Assembly: GCA_025916675.1 (NCBI GenBank)
Contig: CP098402.1
Location: 2,661,205 to 2,725,204 of the forward strand
Direction: 5' to 3'
DNA length: 64,000 nt
From: Phycisphaera sp.
Lineage (GTDB): Bacteria; Planctomycetota; Phycisphaerae; Phycisphaerales; UBA1924
Positions 45,028 through 52,565 of this stretch are shown here, piece after piece. The stretch's first letter is position 1. The number at the start of each line of letters is the position of its first letter. Both the position numbers and the translations under genes were made by a program. Below the pieces are notes generated by a model that did not search any database, was not told where the DNA came from, and saw only the letters and a program-made list of their open reading frames with translations.

Positions 45028-45732
45028 CTAACCGAGGTCGAGGTCCTCCAACTGCCTCGAGATCCGCTTGCGTTCGCGGTCGATCGCGTGGCGAGCCACC
45101 GACTTCCCAGTCCGTCGCGACCACTCTCGGGCCGTCGCCGTAGAGCCGTGGGCCGCGACATGCTCGATCAGCTCGCGGTCAGAGGCGGTAAGCCGGTCCA
45201 GGGCCAGGCGAAGATCCTCGGCCAGGTCCGATGACTCCAGATCCGATCGGCTCCACAGCTCCTGGCGGCGTCGGCCATCGGCCTCAGACAAACCTGCAGC
45301 CAGCGTGAACCCGGTCTGGCTATCGATATCCTCATCGATCGAGGCCGGCCTCTGCCACCCGCCCCGCTTGAGCGCCCGCCTGGCCCGGAGCTCCATGCGG
45401 AAGCAGTTGGTGGCGAGCTTGATGGCGAACGCCTCGATCGTGCCCTGGCCCGGGTCGTACCGGTGGGCGTTCCTGAAGAGCTGCATCATCGCGAGTTGGA
45501 CAAGGTCGTCCTCGTCGGAGCGGGAGAAGCCCGGTTTGCAAGCTAGTTTCTTAGCTTTCTGGCGGATCAGCTCGCCGATGAAAGGGTGAGAGCAGATCAC
45601 GGTTCTACTGGTCTGTCGTGAGTTGTCCAACAGAATCTCCCGTTGGCTGGGAGACGCTGTGGGTGCCGACAGCGACAGCTGCATAAGAGAAAACGGAGGG
45701 CGTTGCAGGTATGCCGCTACTGCGGCACCCAC
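45028..45732 (-). CDS. Sigma-70/ECF-like sigma factor of the phage-like module
   Basis: 234 aa from GTG 45732 (GGAGG four bases upstream); ATG 45684 is an alternative giving 218 aa. Region 2 is visible as FSRSDEDDLVQLAMMQLFRNAHRYDPG, split here, and the -10-binding part IEAFAIKLATNCFRMELR. Region 4-like HTH is near the C-terminus: LTASDRELIEHVAAHGSTATAREWSRRTG (split), then HAIDRERKRISRQL. It probably directs transcription of the minus-strand genes downstream of it, which follow with short gaps. Confidence 0.8.
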   Translation of the reverse strand: MGAAVAAYLQRPPFSLMQLSLSAPTASPSQREILLDNSRQTSRTVICSHPFIGELIRQKAKKLACKPGFSRSDEDDLVQLAMMQLFRNAHRYDPGQGTIEAFAIKLATNCFRMELRARRALKRGGWQRPASIDEDIDSQTGFTLAAGLSEADGRRRQELWSRSDLESSDLAEDLRLALDRLTASDRELIEHVAAHGSTATAREWSRRTGKSVARHAIDRERKRISRQLEDLDLG

Positions 45733-45811
45733 AACGCCTCCACTCTGTGGCCGGTTGGTTGTCAGGTACTTCTACACTGTCATGTCATGTTGAGGAGACG
45801 ACCCTCTTCAC

Positions 45812-46162
45812 CTAGGCAGGCACCTCCTCCACGGTCATCCGGAAGGGAAGGCCATGCCGAACCTCAAGCGACTGGATGACGCCGTCGCCAAGCTGGTCGA
45901 TGAGCGCGAACAGCTCGACAACCTGCCGCTTCAGCAGAAAATCGCTCTTGACTGATTCGGGTCGAGGGCTGTTGTCTGCCTGGAACTTGAACTCGTGCAT
46001 GATCCGGGGCATCGGGTCGAGCACGGGCTCACCGCCCCGTATCACCAGCCCTTCGATCCGCCCGAAGTTGATTTTCTGGAGCGTCTCAACCAGGTTCCGA
46101 CGGTCCGAGGACAGGTGGTGCTTCCAATGCGTGGCGGTCATGCCCAGGTCATAAACAACCAC
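45812..46162 (-). CDS. Hypothetical protein at the head of the accessory region's central block
   Basis: 116 aa; MTATHW, seven residues in, is an alternative start. Soluble composition with FGRIEGLVIRGGEPVLDPMP and a Glu-rich hydrophobic C-terminus (LFALIDQLGDGVIQSLEVRHG). The region just upstream has three AGGAAAG repeats at exactly 21-bp steps (46229-46277). I do not recognise the family. Its strand matches both neighbours, the sigma factor downstream and the AAA+ gene upstream. Confidence 0.6.
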   Translation of the reverse strand: MVVYDLGMTATHWKHHLSSDRRNLVETLQKINFGRIEGLVIRGGEPVLDPMPRIMHEFKFQADNSPRPESVKSDFLLKRQVVELFALIDQLGDGVIQSLEVRHGLPFRMTVEEVPA

Positions 46163-46228
46163 CGTGCCGAATCGAGCACCGTCGTTCCTGGCTCAGGAAT
46201 GGCGATGGGAAGCTCATGATCGGGTGCC

Positions 46229-46291
46229 AGGAAAGCCGTGGAGCGGGCGAGGAAAGTCGGCCGGGGCCTCAGGAAAGTCGGCAGCCACCCG
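46229..46291 (-). repeat. Three 21-bp iterations beginning AGGAAAG
   Basis: AGGAAAG starts at 46229, 46250 and 46271, exactly 21 bp apart, two helical turns per step. The second and third units share AGGAAAGTCGGC. They lie between the end of the 979-aa AAA+ gene and the start of the 116-aa gene. They may be binding sites for a regulator, or a leftover end of an IS21-type element, whose termini carry similar tandem transposase sites. Confidence 0.5.
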
Positions 46292-46298
46292 ATGAGAC

Positions 46299-49238
46299 TC
46301 AAGCGCTGATCGACTCCTTCAGCCCCAGAGCGCAGTACATCTTGGACGCCTGAGCTTCCTTCACGCCCATGATCTCCGCTGCCCGCCGCTGAAGGCCGGT
46401 GCCCGGCTCGTAGCCCTCAACTCTTGCAATCGAGTCGGCGAGGTGCCAGAGTTCGCGCCGACACTCATCGTCGGCGAGCCCTGCTACCTCCTTGACGACG
46501 GAGTTCGGCAGGTCGCAGTGCTCGACGGAGAGTCGGCCCGAATCGTCGCTCTGGGCACGTACAACGGCTAGGCTGAGAATCTTCTGGAGCTCGCGGATGT
46601 TGCCGGGCCAGTCGTGGCGAATCAGAGCGACCTGACAACGTTCATCAATGGCGGTGGCGCCAGCGAAGTGTCGTGCTAGTAGGAGGATGTCACCGCGGCG
46701 ATCACGCAGGGGCGGGATCTGGATCGTGGTGCTGATTCGATCCAGCAAATCCCGCCGTAGGGCACCAGTTGTTACCGCTTCATCGACGTTCGCATTCGTT
46801 GCGAAGACGCAGCGCACATTCGGCGTGATCGAGTCGCCACCGATCAGCTCGATCGAACGCTGCTCGAGCACCGAGAGGAAGATGACTTGAAGGTCTGGTG
46901 ACAGAGCAGCAAACTCGTCGACGAATAGCGTGCCCCCATCAGCACGAATAAGGTATCCGGGCCGCCCCTTCGGATCGACGCCGGAGATACCGTGCCCTCG
47001 CCCGTATCCGATCCACTCCCCACGCTGGATGTTGAGGTCACCTCCGGCACCACCGGCGTTGACTTCCAGTAACGCCGCAGATGATCGCTCGCTGGACCCG
47101 TGGATTAACTTGGCGATGTGCGTCTTGCCGACCCCGGGCTCACCGAGAATCAGAACGGCGGCGGCATCATCCATCATGTTGGAGTGATGGATCTCTTCAA
47201 ACACCCGCAAGAGTGACCGGCTGGACCCAATCACCAGCCCGCTCGGGTCGATCTGTTGGCGGTGATTCCGTTGCGCTTCAATGCGTTTGCGGTTGATCGG
47301 GAGTACAGGGCTAGTGGCCGCGATCGGGGACGAAGGAGCAATGCCGTAATGATCAAGGCGGAGTGATAGACGACGTTCCGAACCAAATTTCTTGAATTGG
47401 ATCTCTGCCTCGCGCGGCTGCCCGTTGAAGGCTACGGTTACTGTGCTGCCAGCAGCAACGTCGCTGAGGTCGGCATCGCCCTCCTCGAACAGAGAACCAC
47501 ACTGGCGCACCGCGAGGCCTGGCGCCGCTCCGACGCCATCGTTCGACACAACGACACCATTGTCGGAAGTGCTCGCGCGGAGCGAAGGCCAGGCAGGCAA
47601 CCCGAACTGATCGAGCAGTGCATGATCGAGGTCCTCGAATGATTCCGCTGGATCTCGAAGGACTCGAGCGCTCTCGTTAGGCAGCCGCGGGACCAGCCCC
47701 GACGCGATCAGACGGAGCGCAGGCGATAGTCGATGGTGATTGGCCGGCAGCGCCGACGCCGCTTCTACGCACCATCGCATCTGCTCGAGGTGCGACCGAA
47801 TATCCCCGTCTGCGCCCATGAGTCCAGCGTGTAGAGCCGTGAGCAGCCTTCCGAGGACCGCGACAATCGTGTCGAGGCAGAGATCGTCAAGCCGCACACA
47901 AAGACGTCCGATCTTGATGGCTCCGGCTTCGACATCCACGTGCCAAACATCGTCTGGTTGCGCTAGCGCCCACGCTGCGAGTTCAGACTCCACCGCGGCG
48001 CGATGTGCTGCCGGTACGCTCTGAAGCGCGTCGCGGCACGCGGCCGCCAGCACGCCCCCGAGCCGCTTGAGTTTGGTATCCTCCCGACACGCTCGAAGCA
48101 CGTCCGCCACCCTCGCGGGCGCGGCGGCAGCAAGCTGACGGAAGAGCTCGGAGCAGTGGTATGACACCGGGTCAGCCTCGACCAGCTCATCCAGCGACCG
48201 AAGGTGCGGCTGCCAGTGCTGCCATCCGTCCCCGAAGTCCGCGGTCTGGAGAAACTCTGTCCGAGAATCCGGATTGGCCATGACCTCGCGGAACGGAGCG
48301 AGGTCGACCATGTCGATGAACATGCCGTGATCAAGGTCAAGCTCATCGAGCGTTCGCGGTTGATGGGTGTAGTAGTCTGCGTCAATGATGGCGGTGACGG
48401 CCGTATCGACAAGCCGATAGAACACCTGGGCATGTTCGTCCGGCGTTCGCGGCTCTTTCTTGTAGCGGATCTTCGGGAAGCGGAGTCGTAGCGAGCCACT
48501 TAGGCCGCGGAGAAAGAATCGGACGCGGAGCTTGGCGGCGAGATTGGATGACTGCACTTCGACATCCGAGTCGAACGACTCGATGATCACCTTCGGATCG
48601 GCCTGGATCTCCTTCAGACGCTCGGCCTCGGGATCGATGTACTGTCTGCTCTGGAAGAGCGCGTGATCGATGCTCCGGTACTCTTCGCCTGATGGATCGG
48701 CAAAGCGCAACATGTAGAGCCGGTCGACGAACTGTGTGAAGCACAGTGACCGGAGTTTGGCGAGATCAAAATGCTGCTTGGTTACTGATGCCTTGGGAAT
48801 TCCGAGGAAGTTGGTGTTAAAATCGTGGAGGAGATCATCCGTGATTCGTCGCCCCCCCCCAGTCGCTGTGAATCGCAGAAGTCCGTGGTCGTCGCGGCAA
48901 TATCGCATACTTACCGTATCGACGATAACGTTCTGCCACGAGTACCAAAGCGGTCGCCGCTTGTCATAGTCATACGTGCGCACGGACAATTCATCTTGAA
49001 GTCCGAGGACAACGGTTGCCGAGGTGTCACTCCGAACGGACAGTCGAGAGAAGATGCCTAACCGGTTCGTTGGCGAGAGCCAGGCACTCTCGAGCCCGGC
49101 CTCCAACACCTCCAGATTGAATGGAACGGTCGACTGGTACGATTGAACTGTGACCTCGCGCTGATCGAGCACGCTCTCGTCGCGAGGTGCGGTGGCCAGT
49201 GGCTGAATGTGCTCTGACGGTTCGTATCCGGAAGCCAT
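46299..49238 (-). CDS. Sigma54-type AAA+ protein with a large unknown N-terminus and no GAFTGA loop
   Basis: 979 aa from ATG 49238 (AAGGA upstream). Residues 1-660 match nothing I know; 50-270 are beta-rich, 380-560 helical. The AAA+ part follows: Walker A GEPGVGKT near 699, Walker B GGTLFVDEF near 768, sensor FATNANVDEA, arginine-finger segment RRDLLDRISTTIQIPPLRDR, and NIRELQKIL. The sigma54-contacting loop, normally GAFTGA, reads GHGISGV near 746, so standard sigma54 activation is doubtful. A Fis-like HTH closes the protein (RRAAEIMGVKEAQASKM). A run of nine G codes for GGG at 48852-48860. It is divergent from the restriction cassette. Confidence 0.8.
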   Translation of the reverse strand: MASGYEPSEHIQPLATAPRDESVLDQREVTVQSYQSTVPFNLEVLEAGLESAWLSPTNRLGIFSRLSVRSDTSATVVLGLQDELSVRTYDYDKRRPLWYSWQNVIVDTVSMRYCRDDHGLLRFTATGGGRRITDDLLHDFNTNFLGIPKASVTKQHFDLAKLRSLCFTQFVDRLYMLRFADPSGEEYRSIDHALFQSRQYIDPEAERLKEIQADPKVIIESFDSDVEVQSSNLAAKLRVRFFLRGLSGSLRLRFPKIRYKKEPRTPDEHAQVFYRLVDTAVTAIIDADYYTHQPRTLDELDLDHGMFIDMVDLAPFREVMANPDSRTEFLQTADFGDGWQHWQPHLRSLDELVEADPVSYHCSELFRQLAAAAPARVADVLRACREDTKLKRLGGVLAAACRDALQSVPAAHRAAVESELAAWALAQPDDVWHVDVEAGAIKIGRLCVRLDDLCLDTIVAVLGRLLTALHAGLMGADGDIRSHLEQMRWCVEAASALPANHHRLSPALRLIASGLVPRLPNESARVLRDPAESFEDLDHALLDQFGLPAWPSLRASTSDNGVVVSNDGVGAAPGLAVRQCGSLFEEGDADLSDVAAGSTVTVAFNGQPREAEIQFKKFGSERRLSLRLDHYGIAPSSPIAATSPVLPINRKRIEAQRNHRQQIDPSGLVIGSSRSLLRVFEEIHHSNMMDDAAAVLILGEPGVGKTHIAKLIHGSSERSSAALLEVNAGGAGGDLNIQRGEWIGYGRGHGISGVDPKGRPGYLIRADGGTLFVDEFAALSPDLQVIFLSVLEQRSIELIGGDSITPNVRCVFATNANVDEAVTTGALRRDLLDRISTTIQIPPLRDRRGDILLLARHFAGATAIDERCQVALIRHDWPGNIRELQKILSLAVVRAQSDDSGRLSVEHCDLPNSVVKEVAGLADDECRRELWHLADSIARVEGYEPGTGLQRRAAEIMGVKEAQASKMYCALGLKESISA
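48852..48860 (-). repeat. Homopolymer of nine G (coding strand) inside the AAA+ gene
   Basis: Nine consecutive C on the plus strand encode Gly-Gly-Gly in the N-terminal domain. Slippage by one base would truncate the protein at about residue 130, so the tract could act as a phase switch. Only this single sequence is available. Confidence 0.6.
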
Positions 49239-49391
49239 TCGCTGGTCCTTCCTGCAAAACGCCCGTCCGGGACGGGACGCTGGGCTGCCTCCGGTCCATT
49301 GGCGCGCAGCGACGGATGATAACCCCTATAGTGGCCGCAGTGCCCCCCACCCCCGGTCCCAAGACGCCCCAGAGACCCCATATCTCCTGAG

Positions 49392-49561
49392 GTGACGACA
49401 ATCAACGACATCGCGGGTTACCTCCAATTCTCGAAGACGTCGCCTACGTGCTCGCCCAATAGTGGCGGATCACCCGCCAACAGGTGGGGCGGCACAGGCG
49501 GTTTCACAAGGTCACGATCGACCAGTGGATCAGGCAGAACCCGAGGGATGCACGTCAGTGA
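49392..49561 (+). pseudogene. Broken excisionase-like HTH gene
   Basis: Reading from GTG 49392 gives MTTINDIAGYLQFS, the start of an HTH_17/excisionase domain. The match then continues one frame over: EDVAYVLAQ, a stop codon, WRITRQQVGRHRRF and HKVTIDQWIRQN, ending at 49561. A frameshift and an in-frame stop therefore separate the two halves of a 'GRHRRFxxxxIDxW'-type Xis protein. It is probably a dead relic of an earlier integrated element. Confidence 0.6.
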
Positions 49562-49892
49562 ACACCAGCAGGCAGAGCGGCAAGCCGTGATGTCACCCGT
49601 CGCTCAAGAACACACCTTTTCGACACTGCTATCCACCGCAGTCGTCGATGGCACCCGCGAGTCAAGTGGAATAGCACACTACACCATTTTTGCTTGAAGA
49701 TCTCCCCCCAGATCGGATGAGTACGCCACGAGCATGGTGGCCCAGTTATGAACGGTGACCTTCGGCTTGCGTCGCTTTTGGCCAAACCACCGCCAGATCT
49801 CAGGGCAAGCAGGCAGCAGACTCAGTGAAAAGCCACCGATTGCTGATAGCGGGGCCTACCCCAGAGCCGTCAGCCAGCAACAATGCCAACGC
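49562..49892. other. Intergenic region before the HsdM remnant
   Basis: About 330 bp, AT-richer than the chromosome average by eye. I saw no gene and no clear sigma54 -24/-12 promoter. It presumably contains the promoter of the old type I locus. Confidence 0.4.
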
Positions 49893-50318
49893 ATGAGCAC
49901 CAAACCAGCCCCGAGCACCGACCTCGACTACGCCGACACCCTTTGGAAGGCCGCCGCCGCCCTGCGTGGCCAGGTCGACGCGGCCAAGTACAAGCATGTC
50001 GTCCTGCGCCTGCTCTTCCTCAAGTACATTAGCGACTCGTTCGAGTCTCGTCGCGACGAGCTCAAGGCCGAACTCGAGGCCGAACTCGAGGCCGACGGCA
50101 TCAAGGGGAAGCAGCTCGACGGACTGCTCGAGAGCCGCGACCAGTACACGGCCGAGCGGGTGTTCTGCGTGCCGCCCGAGGCCCGCTGGCCCAACCTCCA
50201 GAACCAGGCGACTCGGGCCGACATCGCCACGCTGATCGACGACGCCACCCTCGTCGTCGAGCGAGATGTTCCGGAGCCGGTGGACGATGTAGCAGAGCCG
50301 GTTCTATACGCAGGGTAA
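49893..50318 (+). pseudogene. hsdM: Truncated type I methyltransferase subunit (HsdM N-terminal fragment)
   Basis: 141 codons from ATG 49893. The first ~120 residues are a good HsdM N-terminal domain: DLDYADTLWKAAAALRGQVD, then KHVVLRLLFLKYISDSFESR, YTAERVFCVPPEARWP and QNQATRADIATLIDDA. After ERD the sequence leaves the family and ends at VLYAG. The catalytic domain with the NPPF motif is absent, so this cannot methylate. It looks like the left stump of a type I locus broken near 50265. Its possible right stump is the HsdR piece at 55517. Confidence 0.82.
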
Positions 50319-50414
50319 TCTCGCCCGCCGGATTCGCTCCCTCGCTTCTCAACCATGACCAACACGTAGGCCTGCCTCATTCCGCTCCACACAATCCCAT
50401 CGCAGAGTGTTCAC

Positions 50415-52565
50415 ATGACAGACCTGATACAACAAGGCCTGAAGCGCAAGCTAATCCGATTCAGCGATGATGACCGCAAACACATCGTCTACCTGCATCA
50501 GAAGCAGCGGCGAAACTACAACAATCCAGAAGAGATCGTTCAAGCCGACGCGTTTCTTCAACTGGTCTTGACATACGAATACCCCGTGGAGCACATCCGG
50601 CTCTTCGTCCCGGTCCAGATGGGCGTGTCGACGAAGGAAGCCGACATCATCGTCTACAACGACTCCGCCCACAAGTCGCCGCACATCGTGGTGGAATGCA
50701 AGCGGGAGACCGTGAGCGAGCAAGAGTTTGCCCGCGCTGCGGACCAAGCAGTCGGATACGCGATTGCCGAGGGTGCCCGATACGTTTGGGTCACCAGCAA
50801 GATCAAGAACGAGTACTTCGAGATCCCGGCGAAGAAGCCGAAAGATCGGATCACGATCCCCGATGTGCCGCAGCATGGCGTCAAGGAGCTCGCCCGCTTC
50901 AAGTATGCCAAGGATGGCGGTAAGACAAAGGACGGCCAGCGGCTCTTCCCCCTTGAGAAGGTCGGCGAAGATGAACTCACACGCCGTTTCAAACAGGCTC
51001 ATCAAGCGCTGTGGGGCGGCGGGGAACTCAACCCATCGGAAGCATTTGACGAGCTCGACAAGCTCATTTTTTGCAAGCTGTGGGACGAGCGAAAGCCTCG
51101 AAAAGCGGGTGAGCCTTACGACTTCCAGGTCATCACCGTTCCACCTGACAGCGGCTCAGAAGAGGCAAAGAAAGCCGCCAACGAGGCGACCAGCCTCAAC
51201 TTGTTTGAGCGGTTAAAGACGCTCTACGAGGACGGCCGTAAGAAGGATCCTGAGGTCTTTAAAGACGGCATCCGCCTCACCCCTACAAAGGCAAGGACGG
51301 TTGTCTCCTATCTGGAAGGAGTCAATCTTCAGGACACCGACCTAGACAGCAAGGGCCGCGCCTTCGAAACCTTCATGGGCTCCTTCTTCCGTGGCGATTT
51401 CGGGCAATACTTCACACCGCGTGTTATTGTACAGTTTGTCGTTGATGTGCTACCAATCGAGCACGACTCGTTGGTGCTCGATACATCTTGCGGCTCTGGC
51501 GGCTTCCTGCTGCACGCTCTTGACAAGGTTCGTCGCCAGGCGGGCGAGTACTACAAATCGGGAACCGTCAAGCACTACGAACATTGGCATCGCTTCGCCG
51601 AAAGGAATCTCTACGGCATCGAGATCAACGAACAAATCGCCCGGACGGCCAAGATGAACATGATCATCCACGACGACGGCCACACAAACGTGGTTGCCGC
51701 CGACGGCCTGATCCCTCCGCGCGATCTTCGCGACCGCACCAAGAATCAAGGCTTCAAGCCTGACCGATTCGACTTCATCATCACCAATCCCCCATTCGGC
51801 TCCACGATCAAGCAGACGGAAAAGGCCTACCTCCAGCACTATCGATTGGCGAATCGGGACGTGGACTGGCTCAACCCCAAGAGCAAGGCCGGTGAGCGCC
51901 CAGGACAGAGCACCGAGATTCTCTTTATCGAGCAGTGCCACATGTACCTCGCCGAGGGCGGGTATCTGGCCGTTGTCATCCCGGATGGCATCTTGACGAA
52001 CTCGTCACTGCAGTACGTCCGTGACGAGATCGAGGATTTATACCGGATCGTCGCCGTCGTCTCTCTGCCCCAAACCGCCTTTGCGGCGACCGGTGCCGTC
52101 GTCAAGAGCTCGGTACTGTTCCTACGGAAGCACCCAAAGGGCGTGACCGATCGCATGAGAGTGGCCAAGCAGACGCTCAAAGACGAGATTGCCGCCGAGG
52201 GCAAGCTCGTCCGAAAGCTCCGAGACATCGATAGCCGGCGGAAAACAATGCTTCGCGATCTGGCCGATCGCCCAGACTTTGCTGAGCGAACCAAAAACGA
52301 ACTCAAGAACAACGAGGAATATCAGGCCGCAAGAAAGGAACTTGCCGACACCTTCGCCACCGAATCAGAGGAACTACGTTTTGCGCTGAACGAGCGGTTC
52401 ACCGAAGCCCGCCGCTCTGAATTGCCTGACTATCCAATCTTCATGGCCATCGCTGAGGATATCGGTTACGACGCCACCGGACGGCCGACCGCCACTAACG
52501 AACTCGAGACCATCGCCACCGAACTCGCTCGCTTTGTAGAGTCCATCGCAGGGGAAGCGTTGTGA
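50415..52565 (+). CDS. BcgI-like fused nuclease-methyltransferase restriction subunit
   Basis: 716 aa. The N-terminal ~150 residues are an HSDR_N_2-type PD-(D/E)xK nuclease: AFLQLVLTYEYPVEHI, EADIIVYND and HIVVECKRE with the E-x-K pair. A helical linker follows. The gamma-class adenine methyltransferase has RGDFGQYFTPR, motif I LDTSCGSGGFLLHALD near 355 and motif IV NPPF near 460. No SF2 translocase is present. The order nuclease-methylase in one chain, with a separate HsdS gene next, resembles type IIB BcgI rather than type I enzymes. It overlaps the HsdS gene by 4 bp. Confidence 0.85.
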   Translation: MTDLIQQGLKRKLIRFSDDDRKHIVYLHQKQRRNYNNPEEIVQADAFLQLVLTYEYPVEHIRLFVPVQMGVSTKEADIIVYNDSAHKSPHIVVECKRETVSEQEFARAADQAVGYAIAEGARYVWVTSKIKNEYFEIPAKKPKDRITIPDVPQHGVKELARFKYAKDGGKTKDGQRLFPLEKVGEDELTRRFKQAHQALWGGGELNPSEAFDELDKLIFCKLWDERKPRKAGEPYDFQVITVPPDSGSEEAKKAANEATSLNLFERLKTLYEDGRKKDPEVFKDGIRLTPTKARTVVSYLEGVNLQDTDLDSKGRAFETFMGSFFRGDFGQYFTPRVIVQFVVDVLPIEHDSLVLDTSCGSGGFLLHALDKVRRQAGEYYKSGTVKHYEHWHRFAERNLYGIEINEQIARTAKMNMIIHDDGHTNVVAADGLIPPRDLRDRTKNQGFKPDRFDFIITNPPFGSTIKQTEKAYLQHYRLANRDVDWLNPKSKAGERPGQSTEILFIEQCHMYLAEGGYLAVVIPDGILTNSSLQYVRDEIEDLYRIVAVVSLPQTAFAATGAVVKSSVLFLRKHPKGVTDRMRVAKQTLKDEIAAEGKLVRKLRDIDSRRKTMLRDLADRPDFAERTKNELKNNEEYQAARKELADTFATESEELRFALNERFTEARRSELPDYPIFMAIAEDIGYDATGRPTATNELETIATELARFVESIAGEAL

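Noticed and set aside
35221-45732. Complete prophage
   Set aside because: No capsid, portal, tail, large terminase or lysis gene could be found anywhere in the window.
46299-49238. Ordinary sigma54 enhancer-binding activator
   Set aside because: The GAFTGA loop is replaced by GHGISGV and no -24/-12 promoter was seen in the facing intergenic region.
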